A stretch of 55,353 nucleotides of DNA from Choanephora cucurbitarum (lineage: Eukaryota > Mucoromycota > Mucoromycetes > Mucorales > Choanephoraceae): positions 1 to 55,353 of the forward strand of contig JAIWNI010000145.1 of NCBI GenBank assembly GCA_025331435.1. The letters are read 5' to 3'. A model generated the notes under the pieces. The model was not told the origin of the DNA, did not search any database, and saw only the letters and a list, made by a program, of their open reading frames with translations. The translations under genes and the position numbers were made by a program. How positions within the stretch are numbered: the first letter of the stretch is position 1; each line of letters opens with the position of its first letter. Shown piece after piece: positions 1-13,919 of the stretch.

Positions 1-124
1 CATATGCTAATTGAAGCCCATGTTCTGCCAATGAAAAAAAAAATATAATAATACTACGAGCACTAAGTTGTCTCTGGTTGCATGTTCCTTGTCTGAATCA
101 AATGGTTTTCTTTTCTTCTTATAG

Positions 125-985
125 TTAAGCGGAAAATGTTAGAGGGATATTATGGCCATTTGTAATACTACTGCCACTGCCACTGCCACCAACGCTACCT
201 GAAGCACTTGCGGTGCCTTTAAGATCAACATTATCGCCAGTAGTAACTTGACCTGTGGAGCCGGGTGCAGATAAACGTCCCAATCTGCTAAAGTATGGAG
301 GAGCAACTTCAACGATACTCTCGAGATCTTCAAAATCTACATAGTCGCGAGCAAAAATAGCGTTGCGTTCTTCATCTTGTGGGTTCTTTTTCGACTCGCT
401 TGCAGCATCGACTGCGTTAATACCACCGTTAGTAGCTCCTGTAATCCCGCCTCCAGCAGCACCTTGAATGCCACCAATAAAACTGCCGCCAGCAGCTTCA
501 AGAGCGTTTCCTTTTTCAATACCAGGCTCGCCTCCAACATTATAACCTTCAGTTCCTCCTGCAGCAAAGCCACCGACTCCGCCTCCTACGATACCCATGA
601 CAGAGCTAACATCAGTACCGGCAATTTCCGTAACACCATGACCAAGGCCTTTGTTCTGCAACTGTGCAGCTGTACCGCCAAAGGTTTCACCAATCTTCTC
701 GCCAATATAGCCACCAACATCATTGCCTGCGTGAGTACCAGCTACGGCTCCTTTGTTACCATCCGAAAGTGCTTCATCGATTTCATTATATTCGAATTGA
801 CGCTTGGCTTTGCGTCTCAAGCTGGTTGCCATCAGAGAACGCTTTGACTGTCCAGGAAGGAGGTAGTTGGTGACACCACCATTATCAAACTTGGCCGCAA
901 CAGAGTTGATGGGTGAGCCGCTGACAGTATTGAGGCCGATGAGGCAGATGACAGAAGCGATGCTTATAAGGCTGAAACTATGCAT
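125..985 (-). CDS. Secreted glycine-rich protein, copy A
   Basis: Intronless ORF of 286 aa. Residues 1-23 form a signal peptide (hydrophobic core after MHSF, ending VSG). Two basic sites, SKR at 47-49 and RRKAKR at 57-62, look like Kex2-type processing sites, so the first ~40 residues of the secreted form may be a propeptide. Residues 80-195 are a glycine/alanine-rich stretch with many GG steps, glycine-zipper-like. The C-terminus has a Ser/Gly tract. The mature part has no cysteine, so disulfide-rich effector classes are unlikely. A TATATAAA box lies about 93 bp upstream of the ATG. I do not recognise the family; a wall, surface or secreted structural role is inference. The protein is identical to the copy at 7560-8420. 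Confidence 0.85.
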   Translation of the reverse strand: MHSFSLISIASVICLIGLNTVSGSPINSVAAKFDNGGVTNYLLPGQSKRSLMATSLRRKAKRQFEYNEIDEALSDGNKGAVAGTHAGNDVGGYIGEKIGETFGGTAAQLQNKGLGHGVTEIAGTDVSSVMGIVGGGVGGFAAGGTEGYNVGGEPGIEKGNALEAAGGSFIGGIQGAAGGGITGATNGGINAVDAASESKKNPQDEERNAIFARDYVDFEDLESIVEVAPPYFSRLGRLSAPGSTGQVTTGDNVDLKGTASASGSVGGSGSGSSITNGHNIPLTFSA

Positions 986-1077
986 TTTACTGATAATTGG
1001 TTTGAACCCGTCTGATAGAAACGAAAAAAGAAAGTAAGAAAGAGATAACGTTGGATCTGTATCTTTTCACCTGCCCC

Positions 1078-1085
1078 TTTATATA
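1078..1085 (-). promoter_or_regulatory. TATA box of glycine-rich gene copy A
   Basis: Mirror of the TATATAAA at 7460-7467, same distance from the start codon at 985. Confidence 0.6.
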
Positions 1086-1177
1086 TCTGCTTTTGTGTGC
1101 TGTTGCTGTTGTTGTTGTTATTATTATTGCTATTTTTTTTATTTGCTGCCGCTAGTGGAAGAGCATGCTGTATTGTA

Positions 1178-1350
1178 CTGTGCTGTGCTGTGCTGTGCTG
1201 TGCTGTGCTGTGCTGTGCTGTGCTGTGTTGTGCTGTGTTGTGTTGTGTTGTGTTGTGTTGTGTTGTGTTGTGTTGTGTTGTGTTGTGTTGTGTTGTGTTG
1301 TGTTGTGTTGTGTTGTGTTGTGTTGTGTTGTGTTGTGTTGTGTTGTGTTG
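1178..1350. repeat. Pentanucleotide tract GTGTT/GTGCT, left arm
   Basis: About 35 copies of a 5-bp unit, GTGCT at one end grading into GTGTT. It lies roughly 90 bp upstream of the TATA box of glycine-rich copy A. The open frames across it (polymeric TQHN or VLCC peptides) are repeat artefacts. Confidence 0.95.
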
Positions 1351-1851
1351 GATTTGTTTTGACATTGCTTATTGTATTTAATATATGTACACACGCATAC
1401 ACACATATATACATATATACACACATATATACATGTATAAATAGATGTAAACAGATCCCTGGGGTCAATTGAAAGTTTGCATAAACATCTGTCTGCCCTA
1501 TCACGCTTGCACCAAACTCATAAAAGACTGAGAGACAGCTTCCCTCAAGCAACAGACAGCATGAAGTACAAGTACGGAAAACAGCAGATGTCGATGACTT
1601 GTTCATGATGATTGTATGTCATTGATGGTTGCGTTTATTTGTTTTAGATTTGCAGATGCACACACATAAATAGACATAGAAACGCAGATACATGTATAGT
1701 TTATTCTTTCTTTAGTTTTCATCCGCTAATTACTTCAGTATATCATAAAGACATGAAAAATCTATTGGTCATAAATACATATACAAGTACATATACAAGC
1801 GCTGTTTGTTTTTACTAGCTGTTATGATCAAAAGGTGGGCTACTTGCTGCT

Positions 1852-1923
1852 TGTTGTCGCTGTTGTCGCTGTTGTCGCTGTTGTCGCTGTTGTCGCTGTT
1901 GTCGCTGTTGTCGCTGTTGTCGC
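1852..1923. repeat. Nine-bp minisatellite TGTTGTCGC x8, left arm
   Basis: Eight perfect tandem copies of TGTTGTCGC. The mirror tract at 6577-6648 has the same length. Confidence 0.95.
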
Positions 1924-2263
1924 TGATTTTAGCATATATTTGTTGTTTTGTTTATCCATTTCTTTGCTGTTTCCCTTTTGTCGCTTCTTTTCTTTCCAAT
2001 GTACTGTAAACACATCGAAGATCATTGTATGCATACTATGAAATCACCAGATGCATAACATGCGCTTGCTTGATCAGCATAAACCCGTATATCTTAAATC
2101 AGTAGTATGCAGCGATCTGCATGCAGAAAAAGGGTAAACAAATGTTCCAAACTGTTTAGAGCTAAAACTACTCTTGCTTGGTCCTTTCTATTTGCCTTTT
2201 CTGTATATCATTTCTTCTTTCCCCCTTTCTTTCTTTTCTTGTCAACTTGGTTTGTCAAAAGAG

Positions 2264-2264
<1 letters not shown>

Positions 2265-2341
<77 letters not shown>
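2265..2341. repeat. GATA tetranucleotide tract, left arm
   Basis: About 19 tandem GATA units flanked by GAGA. 28 bp (seven units) shorter than the mirror tract. Confidence 0.95.
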
Positions 2342-2342
<1 letters not shown>

Positions 2343-2568
2343 GAGAGAGAATATATGCGTCTTTCAAGGTAGGAAGAAAGAGAGAGAAGACGAAGCAACT
2401 TTTACTTTGATGCCTTATAGAGAGCATTTTGCATATAGTTGGCGCTTTATCTTTCCTTATCGATAACTCATTCATTTATGCAGACGCGCACAAAAACAAA
2501 CAAGAGCCAAAGAAGCTCAGAAAGAAAGCACACGAAAGAAAGCAAATGAGTACAATGCGGCAACTGTG

Positions 2569-5500
2569 TAGTAGTAGTAGTTGAGACGAAAAAGAGAAAG
2601 AAATGTCGCAACACAATGATATTCAATAAAGGAATGTTCAAAACCAAAAGTAGTGGATTTGGTTTTGGTCTTGCCAAAGTATTATGCTTCGCTCCATTTT
2701 TGCTTTATAGCTCTTGGCTGAAGTTCTGTCATTTTTCTTCAAACGAAAAAGTGCTTTTTAAAATATTTTTGAAACACATATGCTTTTAGAATTGTACATA
2801 GCATTGTAATTGAATTACTAAAACTGTCTCTAGAAAATGATCGGCATAAGAGGCTATATAGCTATAAACTATTGTCTGTTTAAATAAAATACGAAGAAAG
2901 AGTAAAATGAAAAATGCAAGAGAAAAACTATTCAGATGTTCTGGCAATTTAGATATACAGTATATATTCAGGATTCGCACAATTATGAGGACTCGATCAG
3001 ATATCTTAGTGCCAGCTATGCGGAGGATCAGAGTAGGAATAAATGGCATCAGACGCTTGATGCATTTGAAGATCAAAAATTTTGAAGGACACGTTCACGG
3101 TAAAGATATACACCATTCCATCATCATGAGCCAATTAATCAAACCATTAATTAAGCTAACCTAAAACTAGTGCATAAGTTATAATTGCGATTTATTATCC
3201 ATAACAAAATGAAAACGCGAATAATAAGCAATCCTAGTACATGATATAATTTCAGAGCACTGTAAAAATGGCAAACCTAACAAAGGATTGTAAGCTCTAT
3301 ATTTCTTGGATGAAACAAAGCAAATAGGCTAAGGAAGTTTGAAAGTGACATAGTGGTAATATAAGGCAAAAAACATAAATCCACGCATTTAGTTTGTTCA
3401 AGACAAAGACTAGCGCAGAAAAAACGATGCTTGAAATGATGGGAACAGAAAACAAAAATATTCCCAAACTACTCTCTATCTGCCATGTATCTTTTTTTTT
3501 CTGCGTTCCAAAACATCAAAAGCTACACATTTAAGAAATAGAAGGACAAACTACAAGTAACACAAGCACTTTTTGAAACTAGCTTCTCGTTTGTTTTAAA
3601 TCAGGAAAGAAAGTCAAACTGTCATTGATCTGTAGGATAGATTTATTTACATCTGATCAAATATCTGTTCTAACATTATCTATCTCTATAACACTACTAA
3701 TCATTCTGATTACGGGTATTTTCGAATATGATTTACCATCTACTCAAATATATGATGGCTGATATTTCATATTATGTTTCGTTTATGATTGGCATAATAA
3801 TACAAGACAAAAAGATTTATACTTATAAGCCAAAAAGTTACCGGCGCTGAATAAAAGTATCTACTACATCATTCTGCTACTAAAAAATCTTTTTCATAAG
3901 ATCTGTAATAACGAAACTAACTTTTACTATTCAAACTGTACACGCAACTTCTCTAAATTCTCATCTTAGTTCATTTTGCAAATTATCTTGTAGCTCAAAT
4001 AGGACTTTGAGCCTGTTTTGAGTCAGTTGCTTCTTTTATGTTAGCTGCCCAGCTATTGTATTGACAACAAAGGATATGATGATATTTATACCACAGCATA
4101 GATAAAAGCTTAAAAAATTCTTGTTGTCACCACCATAATTCCGCTACAGATAGTCTACCCCAAAGAAATAAAAGGATACTAGGTGAAGTGTTTGTGAAGA
4201 AGGCGAGATTATACTAGATGTTTGAGCCCTACTCCTAACATATTACTAGAGGTCATAGCCGGTCGTATTAGACAAAAATCATAATAGCGTAATGTTGATT
4301 TAGTTATAGCCATCCCCCAATTTAGGGAATGATTTAGGGAGCACTCCTGAGGAAACCAAAGTTTGATTAGCTCTGAACATTCCCTGCTATTATTTTGAGA
4401 AATAGGGAACAGTGTCGAGGACACCAAAACTATTCCCTAAAACGGGGGATAACCGTACTATATTTGATTTTTAAAAGGGCAGCTATTTTTTCTTAAAAAA
4501 GAAGCATCGCAATATAGACTAACAGGCGAAGCTATATGAAAATCTATTCGTGTTTAAAATACTTCTTTTTCACCTGAAAGTAATGCAGTTACAGTGTTGA
4601 AAATTCTGTTTTGAATTTTTCTTAGTCTGATGAATTTCAATGTATTGACAGAAATACTTCTAACACAATTTAAAAGGATTTCGATTTTTTGTCACTCGAC
4701 TTTGTTCTCAACTGCTTTTTGCACTTGATCAAGAGCTATTGCTAACCAAGACACAGAATGACATTATTGACTGAGGCAGATGATACGGTTGATTTGAAAT
4801 GTTGCAATTTTTTAATATTAAGAAGAAGCAAAGTAGCGATAAAAACTTAGAGATGCAAAAAGTAGTAACATTCTCATTTGGCGTATCCCGAGGCTAAAAT
4901 GGAGTTGTAAAGGTCAAAACAGCGCATTCAGATATGCAGAATGGAAAATTTAATGCTAATCGTATCTCCAAGTTCTTATTGATAAAAGCTAAGAGTAAGA
5001 GGAAAGCACAACTGGACTGCTTATACTGTCTGTGTTGAATCAAAAGATAAATAAAGCTTACGTAAATGTTCAGGTAGCTGTTCATAATTGTCATTGTAAG
5101 GAGACTTGATTTAACTGCAAGTTTAGCGTCTTGTGTTGAATTGCTGTACCTGCTGTATGATGCATCTCACAAATTCGTTTTCGGCTCTTTACTTTTTAGC
5201 GAATTGCTTATCTAGACTTTTTTTCTAGTGATATCCTGTTTTGAATTTTTGCCGTTGCTGAGAGTAAATGTAATCAGGCTGTCGATATGTCTTAGTAGTG
5301 GGAAGAGATGTTAGCATTTATTCTAACATTAACAGCAACATCTCTTAGTTTGTTGCAAACTGCTGGCTTGAATTGCCACTGCAACAGCTCATTCTCTTTT
5401 TTCTTCTTATAATTTTAGGAAACACTAAGCAAGCATTGGCTTGAGATTCAATCACGCTAGACCAAACTTAAGTTGAATGGGTAGTAAACTGAAAGTAAAA

Positions 5501-5903
5501 GCTTATTAACTAAAAACGACTTGGTATCGAATGGTCTGAAGTTTTTCATGTACACAAGCTCTATATTCACTTTCTCTAAGTAAAATAACGCAGATATACC
5601 CAAAGTTAGTATTACTGTTTCCTTTTGGTTCCCTTCTATCAAGGATTCGCATATCCATTACTCGAAGTGTTATTTGATGCTAATCTTCCACTTTCCTTCA
5701 TATCGCTAACAGAGAAATGATACGTAGCTATAAAGAAAGGCAAAGAAAGAGGATTCTTCCCGTGTGCTATCACAAATAAAATACTGCGGTTCTTACACTT
5801 ATGGTTTAAGCATTCGTTTAAAGCTATTGAACAGTTCTGTTTGCAAGCACACAATATCGAAGAAGAAGCAACAAGCAAGAGATATGAAACTCCAAAAAAA
5901 CTG
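2569..5903. other. Spacer between the inverted-repeat arms, no recognisable gene
   Basis: 3.3 kb of AT-rich DNA. The open frames are short, lack family resemblance and have no convincing splice structure. The only organised part is the small inverted-repeat element at 4311-4450. Confidence 0.6.
4311..4450. mobile_element. MITE-like element with inverted ends
   Basis: The ends are imperfect inverted repeats: CATCCCCCAATTTAGGGAAT on the left, and on the right ATCCCCCGTTTTAGGGAATA when read on the other strand. About 140 bp with no coding capacity. Internal pieces repeat the AGGGAA motif. Similar AGGGAATGA / ATTCCCTAAAT motifs recur near 55140-55215, so this is probably a dispersed family. No clear target duplication was identified. 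Confidence 0.45.
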
Positions 5904-6129
5904 CACAGTTGCCGCATTGTACTCATTTGCTTTCTTTCGTGTGCTTTCTTTCTGAGCTTCTTTGGCTCTTGTTTGTTTTTGTGCGCGTCTGCATAAATGA
6001 ATGAGTTATCGATAAGGAAAGATAAAGCGCCAACTATATGCAAAATGCTCTCTATAAGGCATCAAAGTAAAAGTTGCTTCGTCTTCTCTCTCTTTCTTCC
6101 TACCTTGAAAGACGCATATATTCTCTCTC

Positions 6130-6236
<107 letters not shown>

Positions 6237-6576
6237 CTCTTTTGACAAACCAAGTTGACAAGAAAAGAAAGAAAGGGGGAAAGAAGAAATGATATACAGA
6301 AAAGGCAAATAGAAAGGACCAAGCAAGAGTAGTTTTAGCTCTAAACAGTTTGGAACATTTGTTTACCCTTTTTCTGCATGCAGATCGCTGCATACTACTG
6401 ATTTAAGATATACGGGTTTATGCTGATCAAGCAAGCGCATGTTATGCATCTGGTGATTTCATAGTATGCATACAATGATCTTCGATGTGTTTACAGTACA
6501 TTGGAAAGAAAAGAAGCGACAAAAGGGAAACAGCAAAGAAATGGATAAACAAAACAACAAATATATGCTAAAATCA

Positions 6577-6648
6577 GCGACAACAGCGACAACAGCGACA
6601 ACAGCGACAACAGCGACAACAGCGACAACAGCGACAACAGCGACAACA
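6577..6648. repeat. Nine-bp minisatellite GCGACAACA x8, right arm
   Basis: Eight perfect copies of the 9-bp unit, the mirror of 1852-1923 and equal in length to it. Confidence 0.95.
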
Positions 6649-7150
6649 AGCAGCAAGTAGCCCACCTTTTGATCATAACAGCTAGTAAAAACAAACAGCG
6701 CTTGTATATGTACTTGTATATGTATTTATGACCAATAGATTTTTCATGTCTTTATGATATACTGAAGTAATTAGCGGATGAAAACTAAAGAAAGAATAAA
6801 CTATACATGTATCTGCGTTTCTATGTCTATTTATGTGTGTGCATCTGCAAATCTAAAACAAATAAACGCAACCATCAATGACATACAATCATCATGAACA
6901 AGTCATCGACATCTGCTGTTTTCCGTACTTGTACTTCATGCTGTCTGTTGCTTGAGGGAAGCTGTCTCTCAGTCTTTTATGAGTTTGGTGCAAGCGTGAT
7001 AGGGCAGACAGATGTTTATGCAAACTTTCAATTGACCCCAGGGATCTGTTTACATCTATTTATACATGTATATATGTGTGTATATATGTATATATGTGTG
7101 TATGCGTGTGTACATATATTAAATACAATAAGCAATGTCAAAACAAATCC

Positions 7151-7367
7151 AACACAACACAACACAACACAACACAACACAACACAACACAACACAACAC
7201 AACACAACACAACACAACACAACACAACACAACACAACACAACACAACACAACACAACACAGCACAACACAGCACAACACAGCACAACACAGCACAGCAC
7301 AGCACAGCACAGCACAGCACAGCACAGCACAGCACAGCACAGCACAGCACAGCACAGCACAGCACAG
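7151..7367. repeat. Pentanucleotide tract AACAC/AGCAC, right arm
   Basis: Same tract as 1178-1350 but about 45 bp (nine units) longer, with a different order of the two unit variants in the middle (alternating AGCAC and AACAC). It lies upstream of the TATA box of glycine-rich copy B. Confidence 0.95.
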
Positions 7368-7459
7368 TACAATACAGCATGCTCTTCCACTAGCGGCAGC
7401 AAATAAAAAAAATAGCAATAATAATAACAACAACAACAGCAACAGCACACAAAAGCAGA

Positions 7460-7467
7460 TATATAAA
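7460..7467 (+). promoter_or_regulatory. TATA box of glycine-rich gene copy B
   Basis: TATATAAA followed by GGG, 93 bp before the ATG at 7560. A pyrimidine-rich leader lies between. It sits just downstream of the AACAC pentamer tract. Confidence 0.6.
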
Positions 7468-7559
7468 GGGGCAGGTGAAAAGATACAGATCCAACGTTAT
7501 CTCTTTCTTACTTTCTTTTTTCGTTTCTATCAGACGGGTTCAAACCAATTATCAGTAAA

Positions 7560-8420
7560 ATGCATAGTTTCAGCCTTATAAGCATCGCTTCTGTCATCTG
7601 CCTCATCGGCCTCAATACTGTCAGCGGCTCACCCATCAACTCTGTTGCGGCCAAGTTTGATAATGGTGGTGTCACCAACTACCTCCTTCCTGGACAGTCA
7701 AAGCGTTCTCTGATGGCAACCAGCTTGAGACGCAAAGCCAAGCGTCAATTCGAATATAATGAAATCGATGAAGCACTTTCGGATGGTAACAAAGGAGCCG
7801 TAGCTGGTACTCACGCAGGCAATGATGTTGGTGGCTATATTGGCGAGAAGATTGGTGAAACCTTTGGCGGTACAGCTGCACAGTTGCAGAACAAAGGCCT
7901 TGGTCATGGTGTTACGGAAATTGCCGGTACTGATGTTAGCTCTGTCATGGGTATCGTAGGAGGCGGAGTCGGTGGCTTTGCTGCAGGAGGAACTGAAGGT
8001 TATAATGTTGGAGGCGAGCCTGGTATTGAAAAAGGAAACGCTCTTGAAGCTGCTGGCGGCAGTTTTATTGGTGGCATTCAAGGTGCTGCTGGAGGCGGGA
8101 TTACAGGAGCTACTAACGGTGGTATTAACGCAGTCGATGCTGCAAGCGAGTCGAAAAAGAACCCACAAGATGAAGAACGCAACGCTATTTTTGCTCGCGA
8201 CTATGTAGATTTTGAAGATCTCGAGAGTATCGTTGAAGTTGCTCCTCCATACTTTAGCAGATTGGGACGTTTATCTGCACCCGGCTCCACAGGTCAAGTT
8301 ACTACTGGCGATAATGTTGATCTTAAAGGCACCGCAAGTGCTTCAGGTAGCGTTGGTGGCAGTGGCAGTGGCAGTAGTATTACAAATGGCCATAATATCC
8401 CTCTAACATTTTCCGCTTAA
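7560..8420 (+). CDS. Secreted glycine-rich protein, copy B
   Basis: Second copy of the 286-aa secreted protein, identical in amino-acid sequence to copy A and lying in the opposite arm, so the two genes point away from each other. Same features: signal peptide 1-23, basic processing sites at 47-49 and 57-62, Gly-rich centre at 80-195, Ser/Gly-rich tail, no cysteine in the mature chain, no intron. TATATAAA at 7460-7467 precedes the ATG by about 93 bp. Perfect identity implies recent duplication or ongoing gene conversion. Function unknown. Confidence 0.85.
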   Translation: MHSFSLISIASVICLIGLNTVSGSPINSVAAKFDNGGVTNYLLPGQSKRSLMATSLRRKAKRQFEYNEIDEALSDGNKGAVAGTHAGNDVGGYIGEKIGETFGGTAAQLQNKGLGHGVTEIAGTDVSSVMGIVGGGVGGFAAGGTEGYNVGGEPGIEKGNALEAAGGSFIGGIQGAAGGGITGATNGGINAVDAASESKKNPQDEERNAIFARDYVDFEDLESIVEVAPPYFSRLGRLSAPGSTGQVTTGDNVDLKGTASASGSVGGSGSGSSITNGHNIPLTFSA

Positions 8421-8578
8421 CTATAAGAAGAAAAGAAAACCATTTGATTCAGACAAGGAACATGCAACCAGAGACAACTTAGTGCTCGTAGTATTATTAT
8501 ATTTTTTTTTCATTGGCAGAACATGGGCTTCAATTTAGCATATGTTCTACTCTCTTTCTTTCCCCCTCCCCCTTTTTT

Positions 8579-11376
<2,798 letters not shown>

Positions 11377-12254
11377 ATGTCAGCTACAACTGAAGAAGGC
11401 CTTCGATCACCCAGACGCAGTCAGCTTGATACTGCAGATGAAGGAGCTGGTTATTTTACCTTTACACCATGCACTCGCCTATCCCGTATGGCTATTGACT
11501 CACAATCAATTGGCCTGGGTCGTATTCGTTCTTCACCACAACGACAACAGTTACCGGTGACTAACTTCAATCAAAAATTGATGAGTGTACTTCGTGAAGA
11601 GTCGAATGCGCATCATCCTAACCTTGATATGTGTTTATCTTCTCAAGGCATCAGCATGTACGATAAATCAAAAGTAAAGACCATTTTCCTATTTAGTCAT
11701 AGACTATCAGTCATTTACATTCTACTATACAATAGGATATCATGTCGTTCTCAGAAGATGAAGATTCTGATGAAGGTGATTTATTTTCATCGAGTCTATG
11801 CATTATGGCATCACCAGAACGTCCATTTACCAGAGAGTCGATATTCGATGATGAGATGATGCTTCCAGCACCCACAATGCCTCAAATCAACTGTTCTCTA
11901 TTCAATGAAAATGACAACGAAATGATTGAACAAGATGATGTGTATGATCCTAGTAATGCTTGGCTCTCTTGTATCTTCCATGACACAACCTATCTCCATG
12001 ACAACAATGACTCACATCACAAAGACAATGAAGAGGAACTAGACAAAGAAAACAGACCACCCCGTATCTGGAGAGACAATAAGCAGGCACCCTCCACTCA
12101 ATCCCTAAGGATACCTTTGAGCGAAATAGAAGATACAGATGACTTACCGACAAAAAAGAAGATGTGTGTGAGTCAAAATGGCACGACACGAAAAATACGT
12201 CTGATGCGTACACTCTCACCACCACGCTTTACTTCAAAACAAAAAGATTATTAA
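11377..12254 (+). CDS. Hypothetical acidic protein with a KEN box
   Basis: Two exons, 11377-11673 and 11736-12254, joined in phase 0 across a 62-nt GTAAAG...TAG intron, giving 271 aa. The N-terminal part is Ser/Arg-rich with SP sites. The middle has acidic runs (SFSEDEDSDEGD, then DNEEELDKEN). A KEN box sits in DKENRPP, and RxxL motifs (RSQL, RIPL) occur. The tail is basic with a TLSPP phosphosite-like motif. A KEN box, RxxL motifs and SP/TP sites are typical of APC/C substrates and CDK targets, so a cell-cycle protein is a reasonable inference. I do not recognise an orthologue (securin-like is only a guess). The Tc1 element begins 336 bp downstream. Confidence 0.7.
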
Positions 12255-12588
12255 TTATATTCTTTGTCTTCATACCCATTAAAGCAAGTATCAGATGATA
12301 TTTGTCTGTAAATCTCTCCCCTCTATACAACATTTGCAGTTCTTGTCATTTTTTAGTAGCTGTTGTAAATGAAATAAATACAGAAAGAATCAGTTTGTAT
12401 CTTTTCAACAATGCTGCAGTAGGAAATGAACACAAAGAAAGTCGATCAAAAATTGTAACCTAACCACCTTGATTGCTCTAATCTATAATTGTTGGGGTAG
12501 CAGAATGAGACTGGTATTATTAAAAATAGGAACAATGGACCATAAAGGGCAGCACGTCATTATCTTTCGCGTCATAATTGTTACATTG
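12255..12588. other. Intergenic segment before the Tc1 insertion
   Basis: Contains the probable 3' UTR of the KEN-box gene and what was, before the insertion, part of the upstream region of the REX1B-like gene. No other feature seen. Confidence 0.5.
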
Positions 12589-12590
12589 TA

Positions 12591-12631
12591 CAGTGGGGTT
12601 GCAAAAAATAAGATAAAAATTTAAATTTCCG
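12591..12631 (+). repeat. Tc1 terminal inverted repeat (one end)
   Basis: 41 bp, identical in inverted orientation to 13879-13919. The sequence diverges immediately after this length. Confidence 0.95.
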
Positions 12632-12791
12632 CAAAATTCATATTATCATCATCATTGATCTTGACCTACTAAACACCATTAAACTATTACTAAATGTCCT
12701 AAAATGCTCGAAAAGTCATTAGAAATTGTCTGGACTTGTTTTAAACTTTTTATTGCTTTGAAATAATACAAATAGGTGAGCTAGTAGCCAG

Positions 12792-13817
12792 CTAATATCT
12801 TGTTGCCCCACCTCTGTGGGCAAGGACATATCTCAGTCTTTTGGGCATGCTTGCAATGAGATTACTCCAATCTTTTGGCCTGAAACTGTCCCATACTTCT
12901 TGCAAGCATGCCCGGTGAGCTTCTGCGTTGGGGAAGCGCCCGTGTCTGCTTCGGTAGGCCTGCACTCGTCGCTTCATGATCATCCAAAGATTTTCGATCG
13001 GGTTTAAATCTGGCGACTGTGCAGGCCAGTCTAGCACCTTCAATCCCTTCTCCAACTTCCAATCTTTTGCAGATCTGCATCTATGAACAGGAGCACCATC
13101 TTCCATTAGTATCAGATTTCGCTCCCGTCCATAGAATTCAAGGAGAGGGCCATTGTATATAGACGATACAAAGCCTTCTCCTTTGCGTTCAATATCGCTG
13201 CAGAAGTGGAGTCGGGATTTACGACCATACCTGATGGCACCCCAAACCATCAAGCTGGTCCTACCACTCTTGAAACTAGGTGCTAGACATTCTTCGAAGT
13301 ACTTTTCAAACGGTAGGCGCCAAACCATCACCTTCGCAGAATTTTTGCCGTTTTCGAACGAACTTTCATCCGTCCAAATCACCTTCTTCCAGTCTTCCAC
13401 TGTCCAGTGCTTGTATTTTTTTGCAAAGTCGAGTCTTCTTCTTCGGTGGAAGGCATTTAGGAATGGCTTCTTCTGTGCTACTCGGCTTCTATAACACATT
13501 CTGCGCAATGCACGACGAACGGTGTCCCTGCGAACCTTGACAGGCAAAGAGGACGTCAATTCGGCCAAAGTTGCTCTCCTGTTGAGCACAATGACCCGCT
13601 TAAGAATTCTTAAAACTCTGGGAGTGAGTTTTCTAGGTCTTCCAGATCCTTTAGCACGATCTGTTGTACCTTGTAATTTTTGCCTTCTCAAGAGTGTGTA
13701 TACGCTGGCCAATTTTACACCTGCAGCTGTTGAAATTTGCTTAGCTTTCATACCATTTTGGCTTAGTTTGACAATAAGACGTTTTTCTGCATCAGTTAAG
13801 TGGGTTCTTTGAGCCAT
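12792..13817 (-). CDS. Tc1/mariner transposase, DD34E
   Basis: 341 aa, the usual length of a Tc1 transposase, with no stops or frameshifts. Residues ~1-115 form the bipartite helix-turn-helix DNA-binding region, with a GRPRK linker at 59-63. The catalytic triad is visible: D150 in WTDESSF, D240 in MEDGAPVH, and E275 in SPDLNPIENLW. Exactly 34 residues lie between D240 and E275, hence DD34E. It would bind the TIRs and cut at TA sites. The ORF lies inside the element in opposite orientation to both neighbouring genes. Confidence 0.95.
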   Translation of the reverse strand: MAQRTHLTDAEKRLIVKLSQNGMKAKQISTAAGVKLASVYTLLRRQKLQGTTDRAKGSGRPRKLTPRVLRILKRVIVLNRRATLAELTSSLPVKVRRDTVRRALRRMCYRSRVAQKKPFLNAFHRRRRLDFAKKYKHWTVEDWKKVIWTDESSFENGKNSAKVMVWRLPFEKYFEECLAPSFKSGRTSLMVWGAIRYGRKSRLHFCSDIERKGEGFVSSIYNGPLLEFYGRERNLILMEDGAPVHRCRSAKDWKLEKGLKVLDWPAQSPDLNPIENLWMIMKRRVQAYRSRHGRFPNAEAHRACLQEVWDSFRPKDWSNLIASMPKRLRYVLAHRGGATRY

Positions 13818-13878
13818 TTTGATATAAAAAAGAGATAAAGGGGATCAATCATTCCATGCATTGTCAACATATTTGGGA

Positions 13879-13919
13879 CGGAAATTTAAATTTTTATCTT
13901 ATTTTTTGCAACCCCACTG
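13879..13919 (-). repeat. Tc1 terminal inverted repeat (other end)
   Basis: 41 bp, inverted copy of 12591-12631. TA follows at 13920-13921. Confidence 0.95.

Larger units (their letters stand above)
1..2568. repeat. Left arm of a large inverted repeat
   Basis: This arm is the reverse complement of 5904-8544. Base 1 pairs with base 8544 and base 2568 with base 5904. Apart from a few homopolymer differences (for example 10 A versus 9 T near base 34) the arms differ only in tandem-repeat length: about 45 bp in the pentanucleotide tract and 28 bp in the tetranucleotide tract. The arm may extend beyond the window, since pairing still holds at base 1. The arm contains one outward-facing gene, its promoter and three tandem repeats. 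Confidence 0.97.
12591..13919 (-). mobile_element. Complete Tc1/mariner transposon
   Basis: 1,329 bp. It is bounded by perfect 41-bp terminal inverted repeats (12591-12631 and 13879-13919) that start CAGTGGGGTTGC, and flanked by a TA duplication at 12589-12590 and 13920-13921. It carries one uninterrupted transposase ORF on the minus strand. Intact ends, intact target duplication and an intact ORF point to a recent insertion. It lies 119 bp upstream of the REX1B-like start codon. Confidence 0.95.

Noticed and set aside
377..847. 156-aa frame opposite glycine-rich copy A
   Set aside because: Antisense shadow of the gene; no independent support.
964..1606. Open frames of 65-155 aa made of TQHN or VLCC repeats around the pentamer tract
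   Set aside because: They exist in several frames on both strands only because the 5-bp repeat lacks stop codons; no initiation context or non-repeat domain.
6894..7581. Mirror set of repeat-encoded frames in the right arm
   Set aside because: Same artefact as in the left arm; length changes with repeat number.
11950..12225. 91-aa antisense frame within the KEN-box gene
   Set aside because: Shadow frame opposite a spliced coding exon.
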